In this document: in pieces, positions 8,754 through 18,103 of the stretch
How the letters are laid out: each line of letters starts with the position of its first letter
Numbering within the stretch: the first letter of the stretch is position 1
Source of the DNA: Marinimicrobium hydrolyticum
GTDB lineage: Bacteria > Pseudomonadota > Gammaproteobacteria > Pseudomonadales > Cellvibrionaceae
Reading direction: 5' to 3'
DNA length: 64,000 nucleotides
Assembly: GCF_030848505.1 (NCBI RefSeq)
Contig: NZ_JAVDDU010000006.1
Span: 145,695 to 209,694 of the forward strand
Program-made: the position numbers and the translations under genes
The notes under the pieces: model-generated
Database searches by the model: none
Told to the model about the DNA's origin: nothing
The model's input: only the letters and a program-made list of their open reading frames with translations

Positions 8754-9933
8754 GCTCAGAGTCTTCGTGGGGGCTTCGGTCATTGCGGGAGCGGCATCGG
8801 TGCTCACATTGTCCGCGCCTCAAAGAGCTGAGGCCTTTACGTGCCCTTGCGCCCCAGCCTGTCAGATCTGCCTCATGTGTACCGATGCGGCGCTCAGTGC
8901 GGGTCGATCTTTGCTCGGCGCGGCGCGCTCCTCTTTGAATGCGTTAACGCAGTCTCTGTCGATGATTCAGGATCGACTCGATGATGCAATAGATCTGGGT
9001 TTTGAGACCCAGGAAACAGCAATGGATTTAGTAACACAGCAAACTGTAGCGGCACACCAGGCGCACGCCCAGACGGTCTCCATGGAGATGACCGCCAACC
9101 GGGAAGTGGAGCTTCGATTGCACGAGGGGCTGAAGGATTCAATGGAGGCCTTAGCTCAGAGCAGAATGATTGCCAATGAGACCTACCGAATCGCGAATGA
9201 CTACGGGCCGGAGAATGTTAGCCGCACCAGTCGCGATGTTGCCGGCATGCAAGCGGTTACGCTGTCGCGTCATTCCCGAGTGGACGGTGCGGAAACTGAA
9301 GAGCCACGCGATCCGATCGCTGTGACCAGCGACTTCATGGTGCAAACAGTGCAAAACCGGGCGAGCGAGTTTTTGCGAGAGATTTTGCGCGAACAGGAAA
9401 CGCCCGAGGATGCCTTTCAGCTAATTGCCACCTTTATGTCCAACATTGAGGCTGGCTTCGCCGACCGGGTGATTCGGGAGGACATGTGGGATGAAGCCAT
9501 TGCGATACGTCGGGCCATGGCGGTACCACCTGGTGTGTATCGCGGCTTGAGGGATCAGGATTTATTCGGTCACGATCCTGCCGGGTACCGACGAGTGAGC
9601 GCAAGGGCTCGTACGGCAGCAGAGTTCTTAGCGTGGGAAATGGCACTGCGCAGCGAGATTGAAACGGAGGCGGGCGCAACGTCTTTACTAAACTTTATCA
9701 GGTCGAACGTGGAACAGGCGTATAGTACGGCTGAGTCACTAACGGCCGACGTGAACAGCGGTGAACGGACGTTGCTTAACACCATCGCCGCGCAAGAGGC
9801 CATGGGCAATCTAATTGATATGCTGATTCTTGAGGCGGAGAGCTACGGCAACACGATCGAGGCCGCAAAAATCGGTGTTTACAACGATGAAGTATTTAAC
9901 CCTCACTACGGCTACAACCAAGTACGCCAATAA
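8746..9933 (+). CDS. Exported helical protein, paralogue of the previous gene
   Basis: Start chosen at GTG 8746, with GGAGG about 7 bases upstream and overlap with the previous stop; the longer frame from 8695 would lie inside the preceding gene. About 395 residues. A signal peptide (VFVGASVIAGAASVLTLSAP..AEA) is followed by a Cys cluster (FTCPCAPACQICLMC), which could form disulfides or bind metal. The central block REVELRLHEGLKDSMEAL and the motif YGPENV are shared with the upstream gene. The rest is helical, without further membrane segments. The function is unknown; the pair probably works together in the envelope. Confidence 0.65.
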   Translation: MSKLRVFVGASVIAGAASVLTLSAPQRAEAFTCPCAPACQICLMCTDAALSAGRSLLGAARSSLNALTQSLSMIQDRLDDAIDLGFETQETAMDLVTQQTVAAHQAHAQTVSMEMTANREVELRLHEGLKDSMEALAQSRMIANETYRIANDYGPENVSRTSRDVAGMQAVTLSRHSRVDGAETEEPRDPIAVTSDFMVQTVQNRASEFLREILREQETPEDAFQLIATFMSNIEAGFADRVIREDMWDEAIAIRRAMAVPPGVYRGLRDQDLFGHDPAGYRRVSARARTAAEFLAWEMALRSEIETEAGATSLLNFIRSNVEQAYSTAESLTADVNSGERTLLNTIAAQEAMGNLIDMLILEAESYGNTIEAAKIGVYNDEVFNPHYGYNQVRQ

Positions 9934-9960
9934 CAACTAACAACTGGAGGTGATGAGAGA

Positions 9961-10122
9961 ATGACCGGTCCTGTAAGTAGCGACGGCGAAGCACAACAAG
10001 ATGATGCGGTCTTAGCATCGTTTTCCGAAGGCGAGACCAGCATCCCGCCGGCGGACGAGTTTCTGGATCAAATGCTGGAAACGAAAGAGGGTGCCGCCCT
10101 CGCCGACAACGATCAAGAGTAA
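9961..10122 (+). CDS. Small acidic protein, 53 residues
   Basis: An ATG preceded by an almost ideal ribosome site (GGAGGTGA, about 7 bases away) opens a 53-codon frame (MTGPVSSDGEAQQDDAVLAS...DNDQE) ending at 10122. It is strongly acidic and soluble with no motif I recognise. It fills the gap between the exported paralogue and the next operon gene in the same direction, and the next ATG is 14 bases after its stop. The strong Shine-Dalgarno is the main reason for calling it real. Confidence 0.6.
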   Translation: MTGPVSSDGEAQQDDAVLASFSEGETSIPPADEFLDQMLETKEGAALADNDQE

Positions 10123-10135
10123 TTAGGAGCGCTTA

Positions 10136-11638
10136 ATGGCCACTATCAATAATCTGGACGCATTGGAGCTCAGCGAGGAAGAGCAGACGCGTCTGGAGCA
10201 GATGCTACTGGATGCCCTTGCTGAAGACAGCCAGGACGTGGAGCTTAAAAGTTACCTGATGGGATTTGTTGATAACCCCAATGGCGATATCACACTCGAT
10301 GCGCAAGAGCTTTGGCAGGCTGAGGTCATCAAGGAGCGTTTTGAGGAATACAGCGCGAGCTTAGCGCCAGAGGCTCAAGATGATCTGCTGTCGGCCTTTG
10401 GGGATTTTGGCGAGGACATGAACGCCCATCCCTCACCGGAGGAGTTGGAAGGCGCGCCTGATCTATCGGCGTGGGATGAGCCACTGCCGGAGAGTAATCT
10501 GGAAGTGCCCCCGGCGTTTGATCAGCCCGAGGTGGCGAACGAGGCAGTGGGTAATCAATCTGTTGAACAGCATGAGCCTAGCGCCGAGGAGGCGCCCGCG
10601 CCGGAGCTGGAGCAAGAGACGACAGCTTCCGCCGATGAACTCCAAGAACCTGCCCAGCTGGAGGCGGAAGCCGCCCAGGCGGCACAAACACCAGAGAACG
10701 AAGATGAACGTCTGTTAAAGCTCATCGATGCGTTAGGGCCAGCCCTGTCAGCCCGTGCCGAGGGCGGTGGAGGTCCGTCTGAAGATTCAGGCGGCAGCTT
10801 CTTGAACACGATTAAAAATGTCGCTGCCACAACCCTCGGTGCCGCGGCCGGCACCGGCGGCGCCGTCGCCGGAGCCGCTGCAGGTGCTGCCGCCGGCACA
10901 GCTGCAGCAGCCAGCTCGGCGGTGGCCAGCAGACTGCGAGGTGCTGTGAGTGGGGAGGGTGAACCAATCCGAGCTGATGACATGAGCCAGCTTCGCGGTG
11001 AGCCGGTGCCGGATAATGTCGTCGATATTCGTGACCGCCTGGGTAAATCCATAGGCTCTATGGATAAGGAGAGTGTGCAGAATCGCGTGGCCCTGATGGG
11101 CGACCAGCATCTGATGGCTAGATCGAATGCGTTACTCTCGACGATAGAGGAGATCGACAAGGGCGCTCCAGATGGTCGCTACTCCCAGATGGACCTTGGC
11201 GATGGCATGAAGCTCGGCAGTGTTTTGGAACTGACCGAAAGCGACGATCCGGCCGTAGCGACTATGGCCAAAGCTTTTAGCGCGCGATCCGACTTCGATG
11301 CAGCCGGTGAAATGGAGTTTTTGTCGTGTGAGTACCAGGAGGTGGCGGAGGCATTGGAGTCCACCGTAGAGCATGCACGCAAGCAAGGTTGGTCAGACGA
11401 GGAAATCGCTGAACAGTTCGGTGCGCCAGTTGATGAATGGCTTGAGAAGCGCACCCAAGAGGATGCGAACCTAGCGAAGCTGGCTGATCTGCAGGACAAC
11501 GATTTGAGCCCAGAGGAAGTGGCTGAACGTCAAGACGCCATGGAAAAAATGGCTGAAAAACTCAAAGAATTGCTCGACAAGCTCCTTGGTCGGAGCAAGG
11601 AAAACGAGCAAACCCAGGGCGCCTCTATGAGCCGCTAA
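10136..11638 (+). CDS. Acidic protein with Gly/Ala hydrophobic hinge and C-terminal SMSR
   Basis: A 500-residue protein (GGAG 7 bases before the ATG). Residues ~1-60 are helical and acidic. Residues ~100-190 form a Pro/Glu/Ala-rich disordered region. Residues ~225-260 are an almost pure Ala/Gly run with spaced Gly (glycine-zipper style), able to insert in a membrane. The C-terminal third is helical, ending in a charged Lys/Glu coil and GASMSR. No signal peptide and no recognised family. The following gene ends in the same SMSR. An acidic, partly disordered protein with a membrane-active hinge and a conserved tail in a Dot-type transfer region could be a translocated protein; this is a hypothesis. 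Confidence 0.6.
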   Translation: MATINNLDALELSEEEQTRLEQMLLDALAEDSQDVELKSYLMGFVDNPNGDITLDAQELWQAEVIKERFEEYSASLAPEAQDDLLSAFGDFGEDMNAHPSPEELEGAPDLSAWDEPLPESNLEVPPAFDQPEVANEAVGNQSVEQHEPSAEEAPAPELEQETTASADELQEPAQLEAEAAQAAQTPENEDERLLKLIDALGPALSARAEGGGGPSEDSGGSFLNTIKNVAATTLGAAAGTGGAVAGAAAGAAAGTAAAASSAVASRLRGAVSGEGEPIRADDMSQLRGEPVPDNVVDIRDRLGKSIGSMDKESVQNRVALMGDQHLMARSNALLSTIEEIDKGAPDGRYSQMDLGDGMKLGSVLELTESDDPAVATMAKAFSARSDFDAAGEMEFLSCEYQEVAEALESTVEHARKQGWSDEEIAEQFGAPVDEWLEKRTQEDANLAKLADLQDNDLSPEEVAERQDAMEKMAEKLKELLDKLLGRSKENEQTQGASMSR

Positions 11639-11654
11639 CTCGAAGCACCTTCCT

Positions 11655-14195
11655 ATGGATATTGAAAGCTTACCGTATGTGTTGTGCCCGGATATCCCTG
11701 ACCAGGAGATCCGGGTAACGCCGTTTTGGTTCCGACCTAAAGGCGGCGGCGCTGAGTGTCCCGTGGTGCATCTTGAGAATGTACCGGTAGGGTTTCACAG
11801 CGTGCTTGATGCCAGCGGCTTCGTTCAGCGCCCCGAAGGCTGGTTTATCGATGCCCACGATAAAACCGAGCGTTGGTGGCGAGCCATCTTCGGGCCAATC
11901 AATTTTGTTCAGCGCAAGCCCGTCAAAATTTACGAACCCGAACGAATTATATTTGCGCCGCCGCCGGCGAGCGTGAAAGTCATACTCACCCAGTACGGCG
12001 ATGAGCATGTCGAATACCTGACCAAAGGCGCTAATATTTTCGGACGGGACGCTCAGCGAGCGGCCAAAAACGATGCGCTGCGCGGCGCGGTGAATTGCCG
12101 CGGTGCTTGGGCCATTATCAAAGCGGCGTGCATGGACCGCCTTGAGCGTAACCCGGAGGATGCCCAGACGTTCGAATATGTGTGGGGCACCGCCAAGACC
12201 TATAGCCTCGACACGCAAGACATTCCCTCTGAGATATCCCACACGCTGTTGCTGGACAAGATTGTTGATCGACGCCGCTTAACGGCACAGATGGAGCGGG
12301 TTGTCCCGGTAAGCTATGTGTCGTCCGGAGCTGTATCCACACTGTGTTGGGCCGATTGGCCTCGCCGCTGCGCATACATTGGTGCCAGCCATGGGGGACC
12401 GGTCGATATCCGGGAGTTTTCCGATGTCGACGGCCTCGCGCAGTTTTTGCTCGACGGTAAATTTCAACCCTTAGCGGATCCGGCCAGACTGGCCGAATGG
12501 GCTGAACGTGTCTCCCAGTGCCAGGCCGAGGAAGCCGAACCGGATTGGACGCAGACGCTTGGCGATATGGAGTTGCCCGAGCAGGAGGGCGATGAGAACG
12601 CGGCCGACGAGACAACTCCTGTGGAGGGCAGCAACACGGCAACCATTCACAATACGACCAGCTCACGCTCGCTGCCCTGGAGTGAAGTGGTGGCCCGGCT
12701 AGTCACTCTGGCGGTGGAGGTCGAGCGACGCGTACCGTACGCGCGCGTATTGTGCCGTCATTTGTTCGATACCGTCCTGACACAGCGTGAAACCCCCTTA
12801 GCGCAGCCTGCTTATTTGTCCAATTTCGAAGCTCTCATACAGCACTTTGCCGGCGTTCTAAACCGAGACAGCTTGACCAAGCACATGAACCGACACCAGG
12901 AGCCCTTGCGCGATCTCGGTCATGCTCTGGCGCCGGCACACCAGGGCCGCTATCAACTGATGCGAGTGCTGAACAGCCCTTCGTCCGCCCACGAGTTCGT
13001 CAACGCCCGGTTGGATGCCGGCGCTGAAGAAGGGCACAGTTGGTGGTGGACCGGTTTTACCTGTGGGCAAATTCCCGGCTCGGACAACTGGCAGCTGTAC
13101 CGTGTAACCAACAAGGGCGATTGCGTTCCCGTGGGTACCGGACTGTACCGTACGGCCCGGGATGCGAACGATGCGCTCTATAACATGGCTCGCGAGACTC
13201 GCTTGCGCGTCTTTCGGGTGGAGTTGCGTGGAAAGCGGTGTTTCCATGGCTATGCAACCACCACCGGACATATTGTTCGGTTGAGCGATGATTTCGAGGA
13301 CGAAGAATCGGCCCGGGCGGCCCTCGCGCAATCGCGCATGACGTACCTGTCACAGTACCGCGAGCCGATTTTGTGGGAGCGCAAACCGCTCGCCTGGAAC
13401 GCGGCGGAGGCTCGGAGACTCTTGCTTGAAGCCTTCAATGCGCTGCAATGGCCTACGTCGATGGTGGATATGTTTGGTGAGTTAACCATTACGGACAATG
13501 GTGATGCGGTGGTTTTGGGTGTCGAAGGGGGCTTTCGCTCCACCGTTTACCCGGGAACACTATTACTGCACTGGGCAAAAGGCTTGTACCACTGGGCCAG
13601 TGAGCACCATGAGGCGCTTTTTACCGAGATGGCCGAGCCGCTGCTGGGCAGCTGGCAGTACGCGCAGCTCGATATCTCTATCGAGGATGACCTGTACGAC
13701 GATCTGGCCGAGTATCAGCGTGAGGTAGAGATGCGTTTGGGTACGGCGGCATTGTCGATACTTCGCCAGGCCATCGGCGCTCCCTCGCGAGAGGCTGAGA
13801 GCCAAATTGCCGGGTTTGTTGGGGCCGTTCAAAGCGAGGCCAGCGCACCTCTGATGTCGCTGCTTCGAGGCATTGCGCTGGTGAGCGCACAACATGCCCC
13901 TTATCGTAGGCTCACCCCCGCTTACCGGGAGGCTCTGAGTTACGGACTGGACTCACGGGTGATGCCTTTCGTCTACGCCGTGGCGCGGTACACTTGGTAC
14001 CGGCTCCATTGGGCCGATGCCTATGAGCCCCGACTTTGCGCTTCGGGAGCGCCGGGCGATGATGTGGCGGCCGAATTGGCGCCAGTCGGTGCGGCGTTGT
14101 GGGAGTTTGGTCAGCACTTGGAGCGCTTAATGGTTAGCGCCGCGGCAGAACATGAGCGTGAGCCAAACCAGGCGGCGCACTCCATGAGCCGTTAA
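11655..14195 (+). CDS. Large soluble protein of unknown function ending in SMSR
   Basis: An 846-residue protein, last gene of the plus-strand operon; the ATG lies 16 bp after the previous stop and lacks a strong ribosome site, so coupling is likely. It has no signal peptide or membrane helices. The N-terminal half contains many aromatic residues and a 'GANIFGRDAQRAAKNDALRGAV' segment. An acidic disordered linker spans ~295-335, and two further globular parts follow (~340-560 and ~560-830). I recognise no domain. The tail EREPNQAAHSMSR mirrors that of the upstream gene. Convergent with the minus-strand gene at 14209, separated by only 13 bp. Confidence 0.6.
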   Translation: MDIESLPYVLCPDIPDQEIRVTPFWFRPKGGGAECPVVHLENVPVGFHSVLDASGFVQRPEGWFIDAHDKTERWWRAIFGPINFVQRKPVKIYEPERIIFAPPPASVKVILTQYGDEHVEYLTKGANIFGRDAQRAAKNDALRGAVNCRGAWAIIKAACMDRLERNPEDAQTFEYVWGTAKTYSLDTQDIPSEISHTLLLDKIVDRRRLTAQMERVVPVSYVSSGAVSTLCWADWPRRCAYIGASHGGPVDIREFSDVDGLAQFLLDGKFQPLADPARLAEWAERVSQCQAEEAEPDWTQTLGDMELPEQEGDENAADETTPVEGSNTATIHNTTSSRSLPWSEVVARLVTLAVEVERRVPYARVLCRHLFDTVLTQRETPLAQPAYLSNFEALIQHFAGVLNRDSLTKHMNRHQEPLRDLGHALAPAHQGRYQLMRVLNSPSSAHEFVNARLDAGAEEGHSWWWTGFTCGQIPGSDNWQLYRVTNKGDCVPVGTGLYRTARDANDALYNMARETRLRVFRVELRGKRCFHGYATTTGHIVRLSDDFEDEESARAALAQSRMTYLSQYREPILWERKPLAWNAAEARRLLLEAFNALQWPTSMVDMFGELTITDNGDAVVLGVEGGFRSTVYPGTLLLHWAKGLYHWASEHHEALFTEMAEPLLGSWQYAQLDISIEDDLYDDLAEYQREVEMRLGTAALSILRQAIGAPSREAESQIAGFVGAVQSEASAPLMSLLRGIALVSAQHAPYRRLTPAYREALSYGLDSRVMPFVYAVARYTWYRLHWADAYEPRLCASGAPGDDVAAELAPVGAALWEFGQHLERLMVSAAAEHEREPNQAAHSMSR

Positions 14196-14208
14196 GAGAC
14201 GCCGACCT

Positions 14209-14844
14209 TTATTTTTGCCAGCCCTGCCAGCCTTTGCTTAAAAGCTTGTTCAGCTTAATGTCGTTTGCCTCCGCTTCCTCCAGCAGAATCTCCTGAATCA
14301 GATCTACCTCCGGATCAGCGATATTGCCCCCCTTGGTGCTTTTGGGAGCGCTGCCTCGCAGCGGCGAGTGTTCAAACCGGGAAAGGACGATATCGACCCA
14401 TCGGTGCCCCGACTGGGTGAAGGAGCGGCCGTCATTGAGATAGGTTCGGGTGGTGGTGTAGTTGCGGGCGAGCAGGACGCTCATGTTTCCTAGTTTGTTC
14501 AAATTAAGGCGTTGTCCACCGATCTCAATACCGTAAGGGTGTTCTTCGTACACCGCTCGTAGCTCTTCGATCAGATGCAGACCCGTTTCGGTGTTTTTCT
14601 TGGCCCGTAGGGCCATACCCCCGGCCGTGGCCGCCAAGCGGCCGGTCGCGGGAAAGGTCTTGGCGATATACCGCACCAAGATGGCTCGCGCGAAGTCAAC
14701 GGGCTTGTCTGGCTGAATTTGCATACGGTGAACGCTAGCGCTGAACATTCCGAGAAAATAGGACCAGTCCATGGTTTCAATATCCAGCGCCTCGGCCACT
14801 TCGAGGATGACTCCCCCAGTGATGATTCTATTTTTAAGATCCAT
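14209..14844 (-). CDS. Small soluble protein of unknown function, last gene of the topB-dotM-dotL cluster
   Basis: A 211-residue protein starting at an ATG with AGGAG 5 bases upstream. There is no signal or membrane segment. The middle is basic and includes 'ATAGGMALRAKKNTETGLHLIEEL', and the C-terminal ~35 residues are acidic then helical. It lies 55 bp behind the coupling-protein gene. In Dot/Icm systems small cytoplasmic adaptor proteins bind the DotL C-terminus; an adaptor role would suit its location, but no sequence signature supports it. Confidence 0.6.
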   Translation of the reverse strand: MDLKNRIITGGVILEVAEALDIETMDWSYFLGMFSASVHRMQIQPDKPVDFARAILVRYIAKTFPATGRLAATAGGMALRAKKNTETGLHLIEELRAVYEEHPYGIEIGGQRLNLNKLGNMSVLLARNYTTTRTYLNDGRSFTQSGHRWVDIVLSRFEHSPLRGSAPKSTKGGNIADPEVDLIQEILLEEAEANDIKLNKLLSKGWQGWQK

Positions 14845-14899
14845 TTGACTCCTGGCGTATTCACGTTAGGGCGCTACCCGTGGGAGTCATAGAATATCC

Positions 14900-17512
14900 T
14901 TACACTCCCTCCAGTAGCGCGTTCACCCTAGCCTCCAGGCTCTTAATTTTGTCCATATCCAATGATCGGGGCTTTGGTGGGGCCAGATAGTAACAATGCC
15001 GCTCTAAATTATCTAGCGTCTGTTGTGCCGTTTTTTCGCAAAGGGGCGCGGAATAGCCCATAAGTGCAGCGATCTGGGTCATATCGTTGCGGACATTGGC
15101 CGCTTCTTCCTTGCTGAGAATATGCGCGCCACCAGGCGCATCCGGAGCGTCGATAATGGCTTTTTTCGCGGCTAAGGTCGCGGCGTGAAGGTCCAGTTCG
15201 CCGTTCTCGGGTGCGTTTTTGGTTGCTTGGGGCGCTACAGGAGCTTGTGCCGGCGCCGCCATTGGCGTTTGGGCAGGCGTCGGCTCGGCTTGTGCGGCTT
15301 CGCTTTCAGGAGAGCGAGTATTCACGGCTGTTTCTGGTGCTGATTCAGGCTCAGTCTGTTGAGGAGCAGCGCTGGTGGTTGGGGAGTCCGACGGCGGTAA
15401 ATCACCCGGATCGAACGCGGCCAGGCTTCCCAAGTTGGGCTCTGTCTCTGGACCGGCGCTTGGTGGCGCGGTGGATTCAGTGTGAGGTGCTGTAGCCTCA
15501 GTGTCGGTAGGGGTTTCGGTATCGGTCTTTGGTTTGGGCCTGGTCAGTCGTTGATTGAGTTTAACCCCCAGTTTGAGCGCATTGCGCTCAATGTATTCAT
15601 TCAACACCGCAATATAATCACGCGCCTCAAGCGGCCCCTCGGCCCTACGGGCACTGAGAGCCTGCTTGAGAGGCTTAATCATTCCGATCGGAGAGAACAA
15701 AGTGCCCGGTGAATACATGATTTCCTGATACCGCTCTTCTTGCTCAATACGCTCCATCTCTAAATCGGTAGGAGGGTACACTCGGCATAAACGGTTAATC
15801 TTGAACGTGTGCCCGGGAGCGGCCGACTGCTCCATACCCTCGATATTGGTGTGGAAAAATTGAATCGGGCTCAAGCGGCCACGGGTGAACATCATAAATT
15901 GACCTTCCACCTGCTGCTGCAAATCTTTAATTTCAACAGGAGCGCGACGGGTGATTTCGGTTTTTTCCCGATCGATGATCTGCCGTCCGCCAAAAAGGCC
16001 GGGAATGTATTTGTAGTTGGAGTTGACGGCCACCAGAAACTCGCCCATCAGATCGCGGATTCGAGTCCAGGATTTACCAGCCTCTTCGAGCGCGCCGAAG
16101 AATTTATACCGTGTGTTGGCGAACACCTGCTCGGCGTCTTTTTCACCCGCACCTTCGGTACCGGCGTAGTCCTGAGCGGCAAAGATGCCGCAGTATTTAA
16201 TGCCCCGTACCTGTGCCGGTATCAGGGCGATGTCCTTAATGGCATAGAACGCCCATTCGTCGTATGTCAGCGCGTACGGTACAGACCAGCTGCTGGACAG
16301 GCGCAATAAGGTTTCTTCCTTGGTGCCTTCCAAGATATCCCCGAGGTCGGTGGAGATGGCATTTTTCTGGGTGGTCATGACAATGTTGCCGAGGTTCTTC
16401 AGCTCCCCGCCGGATTTCTCCAAGGACGGCAGTGTGCCTATCAACAGCCGCCGATTGCCCAGGATATCCTTCATATTGATATCCCCCTGATCCACCACGT
16501 AAATATTGCCGTACTGAATGGAAAGAGAGGAGATTGCTTTGGAGAAGTGCGTAACGAACTGGCCGTACATTTTTATCACTTCAGAATTTTGCTTCTTACC
16601 CTGCTTGGCCGCCTCAAAGTCAAAGCCAAGGGTTTCCAGGTAGTGCCTGATATAGGTTTGATTCTTGGGAGAAACCTGCGGATGTACGGTGAGCTTATAG
16701 ATCCGATCAATCGGCAGGTAGGCACCGATGGTTTGGATGTCCAGACTGATAATGCCTTTGTCGCGCAGCTCCGTAAGAGCCGGAAACACACTTTCAATGA
16801 TAACGGAGGCGTTGTCTTCGAAAAACTGGTTTTGTCCCGCATCGCCAGAAAGAGACAGTGACGCTAATTGCTCTTTAAGTTGTGCAGCGGTGCCATGCGT
16901 ATAGGGATTTAACGTATTGGTCATGCGCTTTTGCGCATGCTCGGCGCTGGGACTGACGTAGTTGATGATAAACAGTTGATCTTCCATGCCGAAGCGCCGG
17001 GCTAGAATGCGACCGTTTTGCACCAGCGCCAACGTGCCCTTGCCGTCGATAAAGGACCATCCCGAACCGGCACACAGGAAGTTACACAATATGGCCCAAA
17101 TGGCCTCGGTCTTACCACCACCGGTGGCCGCCAGCATGTACAAGTGGGTCAGAAGATCATCGAACGAGCCCCACGCTTCCTTTCCGGTTCCGCGGTGCCA
17201 ACCGAAATACACTTGGCCACGGCCTTTGCGAAAACCTTTCCCGCCCGGACCAAGATCAGATTTATCCAGCTTTCCGGATTCGGCCGGCACCCGCCCTGGA
17301 AACGTGGACTTATCCCGGGCTAGCCACATCCAAATCAGCAGAAAGATCAGCCCGAATAACGCCTTTGGGAAGATAATGCCGGTTACGGCTACGAACAGGT
17401 AAATGCTGCCCTTGACGTTTGGCATCGCCAGCACCAACTGTATTTGTTGGCGGCCGGTTAGAATATCTGTCCGGTACTTCTCTTCGCTGACCGGGTTTTC
17501 GATGATAGACAT
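14900..17512 (-). CDS. DotL/TrbC type IVB coupling protein (ATPase)
   Basis: An 870-residue protein with membrane helices at residues ~36-64, then the nucleotide-binding domain. Walker A is AATGGGKT at residues 128-135 and an acidic Walker B-like YDEW lies near residue 420, followed by 'GIFAAQD' (sensor-like). This is the plan of VirD4-type coupling ATPases, and the spacing and the paired N-terminal helices with LAMPNVKGS are those of the DotL/IcmO-TrbC branch. It would select DNA-relaxase and protein substrates and feed them to the transfer channel. The last ~220 residues are a Pro/Thr/Glu/Ala-rich linker and a short helical end, the region that binds adaptors in DotL. It is clustered with dotM, as in Legionella and IncI plasmids. 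Confidence 0.9.
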   Translation of the reverse strand: MSIIENPVSEEKYRTDILTGRQQIQLVLAMPNVKGSIYLFVAVTGIIFPKALFGLIFLLIWMWLARDKSTFPGRVPAESGKLDKSDLGPGGKGFRKGRGQVYFGWHRGTGKEAWGSFDDLLTHLYMLAATGGGKTEAIWAILCNFLCAGSGWSFIDGKGTLALVQNGRILARRFGMEDQLFIINYVSPSAEHAQKRMTNTLNPYTHGTAAQLKEQLASLSLSGDAGQNQFFEDNASVIIESVFPALTELRDKGIISLDIQTIGAYLPIDRIYKLTVHPQVSPKNQTYIRHYLETLGFDFEAAKQGKKQNSEVIKMYGQFVTHFSKAISSLSIQYGNIYVVDQGDINMKDILGNRRLLIGTLPSLEKSGGELKNLGNIVMTTQKNAISTDLGDILEGTKEETLLRLSSSWSVPYALTYDEWAFYAIKDIALIPAQVRGIKYCGIFAAQDYAGTEGAGEKDAEQVFANTRYKFFGALEEAGKSWTRIRDLMGEFLVAVNSNYKYIPGLFGGRQIIDREKTEITRRAPVEIKDLQQQVEGQFMMFTRGRLSPIQFFHTNIEGMEQSAAPGHTFKINRLCRVYPPTDLEMERIEQEERYQEIMYSPGTLFSPIGMIKPLKQALSARRAEGPLEARDYIAVLNEYIERNALKLGVKLNQRLTRPKPKTDTETPTDTEATAPHTESTAPPSAGPETEPNLGSLAAFDPGDLPPSDSPTTSAAPQQTEPESAPETAVNTRSPESEAAQAEPTPAQTPMAAPAQAPVAPQATKNAPENGELDLHAATLAAKKAIIDAPDAPGGAHILSKEEAANVRNDMTQIAALMGYSAPLCEKTAQQTLDNLERHCYYLAPPKPRSLDMDKIKSLEARVNALLEGV

Positions 17513-17559
17513 GGTGTATTCCGTAAGAGGGTTTCAACCGTTCTAGGATCGGATAGTGA

Positions 17560-18078
17560 TTACCAGGCGAACTCGTACTCGGTACGTTCGGTGGGCTCTG
17601 TGGCTTCTTGAGATTGTGGCCCACGCATCGCCTGCAATTGCTGGTTAAGGGCCTTTAAGTCCTCCATGCCCCGACTCTCCGGCGCAATCGCGGCGGCGCT
17701 CAAGCCTTCCTGATTAGGCGTAAACGCGCCTTCAAAGGCGGTCGCTCCGAAGCCGCACTGTTGAGCTGCGCCGGGCTGATTTCCGGAAAGCTGCCCCACG
17801 CTGGCTAATCCCACAAGCCCCAACAGACCAATCGCCGCGATCAACGCGTAATTGTTGCCACCGGGGCGCCGATTGTCGCCGCCGGTTCGGTGAATCGCTT
17901 TGACGACTTCGCGCTGCACTTTGGGGCCAAGCGCGGCGAAGGTGGCATTGTCAGCCATCGTTGCTGGATCGTTAATGACGAACGTCAATGCTGGGTCGTC
18001 GTCGATCGATACCCAAAAACTCGTGCCATCGACCCGTGTGGCGATAACTTTGGTGCGAGAGCTAAATGGATTACGCAC
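17560..18078 (-). CDS. Small single-pass membrane protein between dotM and dotL
   Basis: A 172-residue protein from a GTG with AAGGAG 6 bases upstream. Residues ~1-70 are cytoplasmic and mixed alpha/beta. One membrane helix spans ~77-98 (ALIAAIGLLGLVGLASV). The C-terminal ~70 residues are polar and likely disordered. The position between dotM and dotL (25 and 47 bp gaps) argues for a coupling-complex subunit. I do not recognise it as DotN, IcmS/W or LvgA; it may be a lineage-specific component. Confidence 0.65.
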   Translation of the reverse strand: MRNPFSSRTKVIATRVDGTSFWVSIDDDPALTFVINDPATMADNATFAALGPKVQREVVKAIHRTGGDNRRPGGNNYALIAAIGLLGLVGLASVGQLSGNQPGAAQQCGFGATAFEGAFTPNQEGLSAAAIAPESRGMEDLKALNQQLQAMRGPQSQEATEPTERTEYEFAW

Positions 18079-18103
18079 TGCAGACTCCTTATGTGTGATG
18101 CGC

